A DNA stretch of 64,000 nt from Populus alba (lineage: Eukaryota; Streptophyta; Magnoliopsida; Malpighiales; Salicaceae), in contig NC_133296.1 in NCBI RefSeq assembly GCF_005239225.2, positions 10,540,001 to 10,604,000 on the forward strand. Reading direction: 5' to 3'. The notes beneath the pieces were generated by a model, which ran no database searches, was not told where the DNA came from, and saw only the letters and a list, made by a program, of their open reading frames with translations. Below are positions 25,201-36,600 of this stretch, one piece after another; the stretch's first letter is position 1; the number at the start of each line of letters is the position of its first letter. The position numbers were made by a program, and so were the translations under genes.

Positions 25201-26231
25201 TACTTACTTTCCAAATCTTATTTTTTTAAAATTTATACATGGATGATGCACATGAGAGAGTGCAAACACAGGTATCTTTCACACCATTAGACCATAGAGG
25301 TGCGCACATTTAACATGTTGTAATATCATTCTCTAACAAACTTGACATCTATAAGTGATTTGCAGCAAGAAAAACTGAAGTGACACTATCAAGTGAATGC
25401 CTGAAATTAAGTTTCCTTAACCAGCACATATACAGAGACATAAAAACTAGTCTTACAGTAATCATAAACAAAATAAAAACAGAGTTCACAAAATAATATG
25501 TAAGAAGAAACGTGCAACAAAGTTTACCGGAGAAAAAATTACAAACCTTCCCAGTCTTCTCGTTCAAAACAAACCATCGCTTCCTCCATCCATTAGTCTT
25601 TGCACTTTTCTTTGATAAAAAACCTGCAAATTACATGCAAACTGCTCACTAAAATTGAAACTTTCTCATTAGGAAATTGACGGGAATTATTCAGGAGAAG
25701 ATTGGACTAGAAAGACAACTTTATTAATAAATAGTTGTGGTTGCAGGGTCCCAAGTGCAAAAGATTTTCAATTATATATATATATATAAAGAGGATTTTC
25801 AAGCATGTTTTTTGAAAATGTAATTTAAGATATTCGAAAGTTAATACTAAATATGTACATCTTCCACACGGCACGTATTATAAATCATAGGCTTGTTCAT
25901 GTGAAGATCAAATTCTAAACTAGTTCCCTGCATAAATTCAGGAACCCATTTCTGTGTAACAATCCAGAAAAACTAATGGCCAAGCCAACTTTCATAAAAG
26001 AAATGGTAGTTCAAATTCTAGGGTAGTTCAAATTCTATAATTACATTAAAAGAAATGAAGAAATTATGATGTCCATGACCCAAAAGATTTTTCAATTTTA
26101 GAAAGCTACAGCTTTAAATTTCAGAAAATATTGGAATAGAACACAAAACACAGATGTAATCAACAGTTATATACAGGACCCATGGTCGAACTAAACATCT
26201 TTACAGAAATACTATAACCCAATAAACCTAC

Positions 26232-26386
26232 TGTTATTTCTCCTTCAGGACCAGCAGTCTTTAAACCAGAACCCTCCTGCACTTCCTTCTCTGCCGGATT
26301 GGATTTCTCCTTGATCCTATTAAGGATCTCAAACCCTTTTCAGGGGATATGAGATATGGTTGATATCCATCTACCTCTAAGACAAT
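26232..26386 (-). pseudogene. Fused exon of the DRP2 pseudogene at a large internal deletion
   Basis: The minus strand reads [20 protein letters not shown], then SLI, and switches near 26312-26322 to a segment that in another frame reads [20 protein letters not shown], then GPEGEIT. In intact DRP2 these two stretches are about 170-185 residues and several exons apart. The junction lies in a short repeat of GATCC/GGATC words, which suggests deletion by short homology. Confidence 0.85.
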
Positions 26387-29300
26387 CTGATAGAACACAC
26401 ACAGTAGAAAACATTTTGTGATGCTACATTAATATTCCTAAAAGCAACAGAGCATGTAGCAAAAGTAGGAAGTGATGAAAAGCAGCACAATTACCCTCTT
26501 CACGTTATTGATATCAAAGTGTCTATCCAAAGGAAGTTCCTTGATCCTATTTGGGAAATTCCCCTCAAAACTTGCAACAATTTTCCAACCAGAACCCTGC
26601 AGCAGAATATTTGAAATAACAGCTAATATTTCGGATCATGAAACTTCATTGAAACCATTTCTTAAGTAATACTTGTAACAACTAAGATATTAATTAACTG
26701 CATCGCCTAGCATATTTTAGTTTTGATTATTCATAGAACAGAAGCAAATAGCTAATGTTAAAATTTTTACAAGGGCGCACTTAGAGAAACAAAACCAAGA
26801 ATATCATCAGAGGATTTTTTTTTAAAAGATATCCACCATTTAAACAAAAAAAAAAAAACCCTAGGCCATTGGAGTGACACAAGGAATAAGGAAATAGCTG
26901 AGGAGAAGAAAAGAACAATAAGCATGGGTATAAAGATTCATAGAGAACAGCATAGTACATAGATCCATGGAGAACTAAGTATTTTACAAGTATAACATCA
27001 ATACATAACTGATCTGCCTACTCACCTCTCCCGTCATAATGTGTTGGAGAAATTTATCCTCAAATTCACGACAAAGCTCCGAAGCTATAGCTCTTGTTCC
27101 CTCAGCACTTTGAACCATCTGCTCCCCAAGCCTCACTAATTCATCCTGAACTATTTGAGACTTCCCTTGTAAACTGCATAGTTACAAAGGACAAATATGT
27201 GAGTAACCAAAAAACAAATAGAAGCCTACAAAGGAAGCATAATTTCATATATTGAACAAAGAAAAAAAGGTAAAAATAATTGATTAAATTTATCCCACCC
27301 TTATCTATAATGTTGTTAACAGAACAAAGCACTTTCATTTGTCTCCTTACAGTCTACAGACCAACTGTGGCATTATCAGGAGGAACAAATGCACCAGTTA
27401 CTCCAAAGTGGAAATTATGTTCCGAGAGAGATCAACAGTAATAACAACAAAATTCATGTCAAGAACTTCCTTGGCTGTGTGCTAATAACAAGACAAGCAC
27501 ATGTAATAGAGCATTACATTGAGAGGCAATACAAGGAGCACTGACAATAGAGAGAATTAATTAAATAAGAGGTAAGGTAAGGAAACAATAAAATTTCTTA
27601 AAGAAAGAGAAAAGGCCATAAGAGAAGTATGAAACAATTACCCAGAGAGGAGATTTGGAAGCCAAACTTTCATGCGTATATGAATCTGCTGTGCCAAAGC
27701 ATCCACTAAAGCTATTCTACCTAGCTTGCTCTGAGGGGCTCCAGTCAGTATGGATTTGAGACTTTCATTCTCTGCTTTCCAAGCAGTTTCCAGAGAGCTT
27801 TCATTCCCAGACTGCACAGCAGCAATTGAAACTGATTGACCAATTAAAGCAATCCATGGGATATCAGCAGTTTTTGGTGGCCCCTGATTTAGTAAGAGAG
27901 CCTGAACAGCCGCAAGAGCTTTCCAGTCTGAAGCAGCTTGATCTATTTTATTAATTACACCAACGGTTCTATTACCTGTCATTGACAGAAGAGTACCTAC
28001 TTAATCATTTTAAAGATGTCTTTTTTAGTGGGTGAAGGGGGCTCAAAAGTTATCTTAATAACATTTCACCCTGTTCAACGAGTTTGAAACAAAAAAATGC
28101 GAACACTTACACCTTAACATTTATTCTTGAAACATTTCTAAGCAATTTTTTTTATATGTAGCAAAGCAACATAAGAAAAGAACTTTCAAACACTTAAATT
28201 TAATAATAAAACACCTAAAAAAAAGAGATGATGCAGATACACAGCGGAGAAAAGTATGTGTACAAAAATAAGAGAGAAGTGTCTGATATCTCATGTACTG
28301 TCATTAAAACTATCATAGATCTCCGTATAATCAGCTTTAACAGCCTACCTTCTCCATCATACTCCTTGGCAATCCTAAGGGCTCGAGATGAAGCAATTTC
28401 AGGTGCCTGGGCTGCAGGTACAATAACTAGAAAAATGGCATCATTGTGCTCTGCATAGTCACTAACCTAAGCAATGGCCATATTGAAAAATTATCGCCAT
28501 AATATTTCGAGTGCCATACTGACCTAAATGCATACGCAAAAAATAAACAAATAAAGAAAAAGGAGTTTCTTTCTTTTCACAGATTGCATGCAAAATTAAT
28601 GTTTTGATCACCATGACAGTGATGCTGGTTGATGTAAATCCTTATATGTAATCTAGAACCATTAATCAACTCTTACCATAGATTCATCCACAACCCGTTG
28701 ATCCAGGCCAGTTAAGTCAATCAATTTCAAGGTAGGTGCTGAGAAAAACCATGATAAGAGTAAGAATGGTAACAACAGAATCAGTATGTCCACTAACAGG
28801 CACAAGAGCATGTGATTAAATGAATCTGAATAGTTAACTGAATCTTAGTATCTCCTATCCCATCATGGAACTGTCACAAAAGTCTTTAACAAAGCAATAG
28901 CTACTACCAAATCTTAGAATCTTTATGCATAAACTAAACTAGATTACACAGTTAAAAAATGTGCAAACCTGTGCTTGTGCGCAGTTTCAAATACATCTCA
29001 TCCCGGCTCTTGCCAGCAGCACCCTTACTCGGCCTATCCTGTAAAGAATGCTGCAAAGCACCAGCAAAATAACAAATATCATATTTCCTTGTTTAGATTA
29101 AAAGGTACCAACATCTGATAATCTGAAAGGAGTCTTTATCATTACATGTTTATTGACATTGGATCATATAGTGGAAAAGCAATTTTCCACCTCAGTCAAG
29201 TCCAATGCATATCTCTGTTTTCACCACTAACTCTAGCATGTCATGTTTGTTTGTTTTATGAGTCAACTACACAACTAACTTTTTGCCTCAGGCATGACCA

Positions 29301-29807
29301 TTACACGTACAAAATAAATACAGAGAAGATGAATATTCAAAGCATTGGTCTTGCTGTCCTCCAACCATGTTAGTATTGAGGAGAGGAGGTGGTAAGTTAT
29401 GGCAGGAATCATAAAGCTGCCAGTTCAGCAGAAGTTGGTGAAATTTTCAAAAAAATATCAGTCATAACATGAGAATCCTAAGAGGTTGTATTAGAAGTTA
29501 TCTTTTAACCATATAATCAACAGCAACTGGCAAAGAGAACAAAATAAATAAAACACAAGACACAAATAATGCAATTTGAGTCATTCAATTGCAGTTACTA
29601 ACTTGCAGAAACTTGTTGAGATTTATTGTCACTCTGCAAGATAATTAATTTGCTGCTCAAAGAAACATCCCTCTGCAAGCCAATGCTTATAGGGGCCCGA
29701 GTGGCACCATTTTCACCATTTGGCTGCAGCAAAGGAAGAGAATATCAGGAATCAAACTACATTCAGGAGAGGAAGAAAAATACAGAACCTCATGCAGATC
29801 AATTTAC

Positions 29808-29857
29808 CAGAACAGGGTGTCCAATTACACTGTTCAAACCGCAGATTTACCAGCACC
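29808..29857 (-). pseudogene. DRP2 P-loop exon with 1-base deletion
   Basis: The exon is 50 bases instead of the expected 51. It encodes GAGKSAV and then hits TGA at once, because one T of the expected GTTTTGAAC is missing. With the T restored the frame would run through to the next exon. The GAGKS nucleotide-binding loop itself is intact. Confidence 0.85.
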
Positions 29858-30901
29858 CTAACCAATTTGTCCACAAACAGGGAAGAGGAAATCAAACAAG
29901 GATTACATTACCCCCCCCCCCTCCACACCACAAAACAGCCCCGCCCCCCTCCCAAAAAAAAAAAAAAGATGGGGTGTTCATTAAAGGGAAAAAAAAGTGA
30001 AATAGACATAGCACAAAAATAGCAGCTGTAGCAGCAGATAATCTCAGAGTTTAGTAGGCTATAAAATCTCATCTCCAACGGTTCCTCATGGCTCATAACC
30101 ACAATTTACATCCAAAACAGATAATGAGTTAAATATCTAGTTAATATGAGCATCTCCAATGCAAGAAATGTCACAAAATAAAGAATACCCTATCATCTAG
30201 TTATATTTAACAAACATAGCTGCTAATACCTCCACAGACGCGCGCGCTCATGCTCACATGACAGCAGCGTAAAGATAGAATGCATTTAAAACCATACCAT
30301 CAAAATTCCTAATGCTTGCATTGCAAAAATAAAATAAATAACAAACCACGTTTATCAAAAACCAAATTCATTCTTTTTCTTGGTGCTTAAGGCGGTGCTG
30401 CATCAACTGATGAATTGTCACCTTCAACACCTGCTTGGCTTCATTGCATACTTATCCAGAAGGTATGTACTGGCATCTCATGGAATTTTATTCTTATTAT
30501 TTTGATTTTACTTTTGTGGAGAAACTTTGATTCAAACTATTGGTATTAACAATATCACTTGCTGTTACCGCAGGTGGAAAATGATACTCCTAAAAAGAGA
30601 CATAAATCTCTCGCATCATTATACACAAAGAAGCCAAAACAAAACATCCTTCAATGCTAAAGAAATCATTACCCCAAAAGCAATGTATTCCATTCATAAG
30701 ATCCTCGCTAACAACAGAAATCCTAAAAAAAAGCCACTCGCGTGGAAACCAAATTCACCTAAAAACAAGTACACAACCCTTCCTTCCTTGTAGTCAGTGA
30801 TCAAGAAAAATCTAAAACTAAATTACAACACAAGCTCCTTTTCTTCACTTAAAAAAAAATCAAATTCATTCTGCAAATACAAGTAAATTAAGTCACTTAC
30901 T

Positions 30902-31300
30902 ACATTGCCAAGTGCAACAACATTAAGAAAAGTTGAGTTCCGTCTTGAACTTGAACTAGAATTTTCGTCAACATCCTCATCGGCAAGCAACGCCGCTGCT
31001 TGCATTATCGACTCCGATAACTGTGACAATTCCTCGATCGCTTCCATTTTTTAATCAAAGATCTAAAATAGCTAAAATCGAACCGATCGAGAAAAAGTCG
31101 AAAAACCCTAAAAACCAACGAGATCTGATTGGTTTTCTAGAGAAATCAGATTTTGAAAAGAGCTACGGAACGGAACTGTTTTTTGTTTTATTTATTTAAA
31201 TTGGGAGAGGAAATATACAAGTAGAAGAACAGGTTCTTTCTTTTCTTTTCGTGTTTCCTCTCTCTTTCTTTATTTCTTCTCTCCCATCCCGCCTTCTCTC
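30902..31300 (-). promoter_or_regulatory. 5' UTR and promoter remnant of the DRP2 pseudogene (upstream of 31047)
   Basis: The sequence just above the ATG (31048-31300) contains CT-rich tracts (ctctctctttctttatttct) typical of plant 5' leaders. No TATA box was placed with confidence. The interval overlaps exon 1. Confidence 0.3.
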
Positions 31301-31835
31301 AAAATGTCCGAGAAGGAAGACGACTACTATTTATTTGCGTTTTCAATTTGTGTTTTTTTTTTTCTTTTTCAAATCTCTCTCTCTCTCGCGTTTGATTTAA
31401 GTTTGAAAAATCTTTCGGCTCTCGCTCTCGTTTGTCTTAAGTTTGAAAAATCTTTCGAAATAAATACTGCTCAATTTTTTTAGTTACGGCTAACTGCCGT
31501 TCGATTTTTGTTTGGAAGTGAATTAATGTTGTTTTTTAAAATAATTTTTTTTAAGTATATTAAAATAATATTTTTTAAAAGTTATTTTAATATTAGTATA
31601 TCAAATGATTTGAAAATATTAAAAAATTAATTTTTTGAAAATATTAAAAAATTAATTTAAAATAAAAAAATATATTATTTTAAAAAATATTTTTAAAATA
31701 TAAAAATAAATAGGTAAGCATTCACTTGAAAACACTAATAGTGCAAACTTAATCCTTTTATTACCATTAATTATTAAGAGTTTATCAAAGTTATTAAAAT
31801 TATAAATTAACTTATAAAATTATATGATTTTATGA

Positions 31836-31870
<35 letters not shown>

Positions 31871-32800
31871 AAATCAGGTTAAAAACTTAAAAACCAATAA
31901 ACTCAGTTAAACTTAATTAAATCAGTAAACTCAAACAGAGTTTACGAGTTTGACAAAAATAAAAAAATTAACTGACTCCCTTCCCTATCAAGCCATCACT
32001 TACTCCCTAGCTCCCGTCTCCCCTTTCTCCTTGGCCTTTTCTCAAAACTCAAGTTCTCCCTTGCTGGGTCCATAGCTTTCACTATCTTTCTCTCAAAACT
32101 CCCATTTTTTTTCTTTACTTCATTTGCCTTTATTCTTTCTCAAGTCTCCACTCTCCATCTTTTGTGCTCTCGCATCTCACCTCTCTGTATACTTGATTCT
32201 TGAAAACTTATTTCTAGAGATGGGTTTGATGTAAATTACTGTCATTGTTCTTCTCGCCATTATTTTTCCTAAATTGTTTCTTGTCATTGCTTTTGATTTG
32301 ATTTGATTTGATGTTGGGTTCTTGAGGGTTGTCTTGCTTCTATTTACTTTCCTGCCATTATTTGAACTATTGTAGGTGAGGAGGAGAGCTAGATAATCTA
32401 GAAATGGAGCTGAGATTGTTTTACTTGTTTTACTTCCATTTAGTTTCTTGCCATTGTTAGAAATATTGTAGGTAAGGAGATTTGCCATAACTAAGTTAGG
32501 ATATGTCATTGATAGATTATGCGGATAATTTAATAAATATATTTATGAATTAGTGTACATGTCTAAACCGAAATGATAATTTAAATGAACCATAATTTTT
32601 TATTTGACTATTAAATCACGCTTAAATATTTACAGGAGTTTTTAGAAATTATTTTAATGCATATTTCTTTTTCTTTTTTATGTGTAGAGTATAGAGTGAT
32701 GGTAATAAATATAAAAATATTACTTTTCCCCTACCTGTTTGTAACAAATTAGAATCCTAAAACAACTATAAGAAAAAAAAATCCAATTCTCGTTTGGAAA
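31301..32800. other. Intergenic region between DRP2 pseudogene and the NLR gene
   Basis: Very AT-rich, with a (TA)n run at about 31841-31867. A segment of roughly 45 bases (tcc/ttctatttactttcctgcc to attgtaggtgaggag) at about 32337-32383 recurs about 106 bases further right. A C/T-rich stretch at 31975-32170 resembles a plant 5' leader, but no gene follows. The minus-strand open frame 32177-32509 is made of these repeats and is not a credible gene. Confidence 0.4.
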
Positions 32801-33264
32801 TTTTCAAGTGGACTTGGCATGTGTTGGCAAGAATGAATCAATCATACATTAATATTTTATTTATTTTGTTTCTAGATTATAATAGAGAAATATACATGGA
32901 CCAATTAACTATAAAGAATTGTTTAATTTTTGTCAAGTAGAGTTGGCATCTGTCGGCAAGAATCAATCAATCATACATTAATATTTTATTTATTTTGCTT
33001 CTAGATTATAATAAAGAAATATACATGGACCAATTAACTATAAAGTATTGTTTAATTTTTGTCAAGTGGACTTGGCATGTGTTGGCAAGAATGAATCAAT
33101 CATACATTAATATTTTTTTTATTTTGCTTATAGATTATAATAGAGAAATATACATGGACCAATTAACTATAAAGTAATGTTTAATTTTTGTCAAGTAGAC
33201 TCGGCATCTGTTGGCAAGAATCAATCAATCATACATTAATATTTTATTTATTTTGCTTGTAGGA
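32801..33264. repeat. Four tandem copies of a 129-bp repeat upstream of the NLR gene
   Basis: The word ttggcat (copy 4: tcggcat) occurs at 32814, 32943, 33072 and 33201, exactly 129 bases apart. Each unit contains ggcaagaat, aatcaatcatacattaatat, agattataat, gaaatatacatggaccaatt and aactataaag. Copies 1 and 3 share the variants gtggacttggcatgtgttgg, and copies 2 and 4 share gtagact/gagt with ggcatctgt. The array therefore arose by doubling a 258-bp dimer. It ends about 345 bases before the NLR start codon. Confidence 0.93.
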
Positions 33265-33401
33265 AATTTCCCATAAATCACAATGTAGCTGAAAAAACCA
33301 TAACATGTTAAAATTCTTTGATGTTTCATTTTTTACTTCGGAGGCACTGCCCAGACTTTTGCTAGGAAGGTGCCACTTGATGGTTAGAATAACAAGTTAT
33401 C

Positions 33402-33410
33402 TATATATAA
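33402..33410 (+). promoter_or_regulatory. Likely TATA box of the NLR gene
   Basis: TATATATAA lies 198 bases upstream of the TIR-domain ATG at 33608 and downstream of the 129-bp repeats. Its placement fits a leader of about 170 bases. An upstream out-of-frame ATG at 33447 would fall inside that leader. Confidence 0.5.
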
Positions 33411-33607
33411 AATCTATAATAATGATTCCAAAACCAATTAAGTCCAATGCGCGTTAGATTCCACTTGCGTTTTCTTTTGTCTGCATTGAAAGTAATCTTC
33501 TTTACAATCTCAAAGAAAAAATCCAGCACGTTTACCAGTACGAGTTTCTGCTCTAAGGAAACCGGAGAAAAAACCGAGAGTATTAAATTATTGCTACTGG
33601 GATTCCC

Positions 33608-36600
33608 ATGGCTCCATCCAGCGTACAGAAAGCAACCTCATCTTCTTATTCTCCTCCCCAATGGATGTATGATGTCTTCCTTAGTTTTAGAGGCAAAGAC
33701 ACATGGAATAACTTTACTAGCCATCTATATTCTAATTTGGTACAAAGAGGCATCGATGTATACATGGATGATAGGGAGCTAGAGAGAGGAAAGACCATCG
33801 AACCTGCTCTCTGGCAGGCCATCGAAGATTCAAGATTTTCAATCGTTGTGTTTTCAAGAGATTATGCGTCTTCACCATGGTGCTTAGATGAGCTCGTCAA
33901 GATTGTTCAGTGCATGAAAGAGATGGGGCACACTGTTCTACCAGTTTTTTATGATGTGGATCCATCAGAGGTAGCCGATCAGAAAGGAAATTATATGAAG
34001 GCGTTCACTGAGCATAAAGAAAAGCTCTCGGGAAATCTGGACAAGGTAAAATGCTGGAGTGATTGTCTCTCCACCGTGGCCAATCTATCTGGCTGGGATG
34101 TACGGAACAGGTAAACTAAGCCTGTTTACATTTATTTTGGAAGGAGTTATAACTGTCTAGCAAATCGTTATTCTTGTAAGTTATTTTTTTTCATATGGTC
34201 GACCTTTGATTATAAATCAATGCATTATATTATTAAATATTTATTAGCATATTCAAACAACAGAAAAAACAAGAATACAAGATGCTAATTAAGTGTTTGT
34301 AGATTTATTTTATTAAAGACAAATCACCTTATGCGCAATGGATTTTTTTCCTAATTAATTATGAAATTGATGGAGAGTATGCATGACTGAAGAAATATTG
34401 ATGAGCTATAGATTCATTTCGTCGTTGAGTTTTCATCATCAATTTAACAAGTGGCAAAATATAATATCGAAAAACTAATATTGAAGGGTGACTAATAGTA
34501 GGCAAGTGATTGAGCTTGACAAATGACAATACACAACAGAAATGTTTAGTCGAATAATCTTTTCGGAAAAAAACTCAACAATTTAAAATCTAAAAAGTTT
34601 TATAAAAGCAAATCATTGCAAGATAAATTGATAAATTGACATGGGAATTTAAGAAGTGATTGGTTTTTTGCCTGTCAAAACCATACTTAGTGGCTTTTGT
34701 GTTCTTACATGCATGCTATTCTATGTGCAATAAGCTTGCGCTATTATAAGGATCGATCATTCTGTGCATCCACAGAATCCTAGTTCCTTTTCAAATTATT
34801 CTTTCCTTTTCCTCCTCCTTCTTGAGGTATTATCGAAGGTTGATTGATTAATTTCTCGTTAACAACCACGCATATATTTCAAGTAACAATATTTCATGTT
34901 TTCGCACACTGCATGCTTAATGTTTTTGCCCCTTTTACGCAGGGACGAGCCACAATCAATTATAAAGATTGCTGAATATATACAGTACAAACTAAGCTTC
35001 ACTTTGCCAACAATTAGCAAAAATCTAGTTGGAATAGATTCTCGTCTGAAGGTATTGAATGAATATATAGACGAGCAAGCAAATGATATTCTCTTTATAG
35101 GGATATGTGGAATGGGTGGCATGGGGAAGACAACCGTTGCAAGAGTCATGTATGATAGGATCCGTTGGCAATTCCAAGGCAGCTGCTTCTTAGCAAATGT
35201 GAGGGAAGTTTTTGCAGAGAAAGATGGACTGTGTCGTTTACAGGAACAACTTCTTTCAGAAATCTCAATGGAGCTTCCCACCGCACGGGATTCTTCAAGA
35301 AGGATTGATTTGATAAAGCGCAGGCTGCGGCTTAAAAGGGTTCTTCTTATTCTCGATGATGTAGATGATGAAGAACAATTACAGATGTTGGCTGCAGAGC
35401 ATGGATCGTTTGGTCCAGGGAGCCGGATTATCATAACGAGCAGAAATAAACATGTGCTGGATAGCCATGGTGTTACTAGAATATACGAGGCTGAGAAATT
35501 AAATGATAAAGATGCTCTTATGTTATTTAGCTGGAAAGCTTTCAAAAGAGACCAGCCTACCGAAGATTTATCGGAACTGTCCAAGCAAGTTGTGGGTTAT
35601 GCTAATGGCCTTCCACTAGCTCTTGAAGTCATAGGTTCGTTCTTGCATAAAAGTGGTCTGCGTGAATGGAAAAGTGCAATTGATAGATTGAATGACATTC
35701 CTGACAGGAAGATTTTTGATGTTCTTCGCATTAGTTTTGATGGCCTCCATGAATTAGAGAAGAAAATATTTTTAGATATCGCTTGCTTCTTGAAAGGGAT
35801 GAAAAGGGATCGTATAGCAAGGCTACTTGACAGCTGTGGGTTCCACGCAGATATTGGGATGCAGGCTCTTATTGAGAAATCCCTTATAAGCGTCTCACAA
35901 GATGAGATAAGGATGCATAATTTATTACAGAAAATGGGTGAAGAAATTGTTCGTCTTGAATCCCCTGAAGAGCCTGGAAGACGCAGTAGATTGTGCACGT
36001 ACAAGGATGTCTGCGACGCACTCAAGGACAGCACAGTGAGTAATAGCTGATATATACAAAACATCATTATCCATAAGATTTCATGCTCCATCTCTACTCT
36101 GTCATAGCTTCTTCTTACCTATCATTCTTCTTGGTCGACAGGGAAGAATAGAAAGTATATTCTTGGACTTGCCCAAAGCAAAAGAGGCACAATGGAACAT
36201 GACAGCCTTCTCAAAAATGACAAAACTAAGATTGCTCAAAATTCACAACGTGGATCTTTCTGAAGGACCTGAGTATCTCTCAAACGAGTTACGATTCCTT
36301 GAATGGCATGCTTACCCTTCAAAGTCATTGCCAGCTTGTTTCTGTCCAGATGAGCTTGTTGAACTCTACATGTCTTGCAGCAGTATTGAGCAATTATGGT
36401 GCGGATGTAAGGTAAGACCCCCTAGCTCTGTATTTATTTCTATCTTTTCATAAGCCATAATAAACCACAGAGGGCATCAAAGGGAATGGTGAAACATGAG
36501 CAATTATATTTATTTTTAATATAAACATATCAAAACTATCCAAAATCACTAGAAAAATTAATTTTGTTAGAGTAACAAAGTAAAAATAAATAGGTAATCC

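Larger units (their letters stand above)
22201..31047 (-). pseudogene. DRP2: Dynamin-related protein 2 (DRP2A/DRP2B type), non-processed pseudogene
   Basis: Exons on the minus strand: 30901-31047, 29808-29857, 29603-29723, 28969-29061, 28677-28738, 28349-28466, 27642-27975, 27026-27173, 26495-26596, 26232-26386, 25547-25623, 25038-25094, 23352-23496, 23098-23258, 22752-22865, 22600-22656 and 22201-22376. They encode an N-terminus [20 protein letters not shown], the GTPase ([26 protein letters not shown]), part of the stalk, a PH domain (KKSAKTNGWRKRWFVLNEKT) and the GED-side segment ([13 protein letters not shown]). Plant DRP2 proteins act in clathrin-mediated endocytosis and trans-Golgi traffic. 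Lesions: a 1-base deletion just after the P-loop; the acceptor of exon 4 reads TG instead of AG; DLPG is DLTG; exon 10 is fused out of frame to a far-downstream exon, removing about 170-185 codons; TGA at 23167-23169; an 11-base loss in exon 16; TGA at 22244-22246. Retained introns show it is not a retrocopy. Family identity is recalled; the lesions are read directly. Confidence 0.9.

Noticed and set aside
29626..30102. Open frames over the DRP2 exon 2-3 region on both strands
   Set aside because: They cross DRP2 exons and a C-run/A-run in the intron; no independent gene is supported.
30392..30475. Exon-like plus-strand stretch (gcggtgctgcatcaactgat onwards) followed by aaggtatgtac
   Set aside because: It could be a captured gene fragment inside DRP2 intron 1, but it is only about 25 codons, has no recognised family and no partner exons.
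34859..36091. Long minus-strand open frames (241 and 164 codons) opposite the NB-ARC exon
   Set aside because: They are antisense shadows of the conserved NB-ARC coding strand, with low-complexity Ser-rich translations and no family features.
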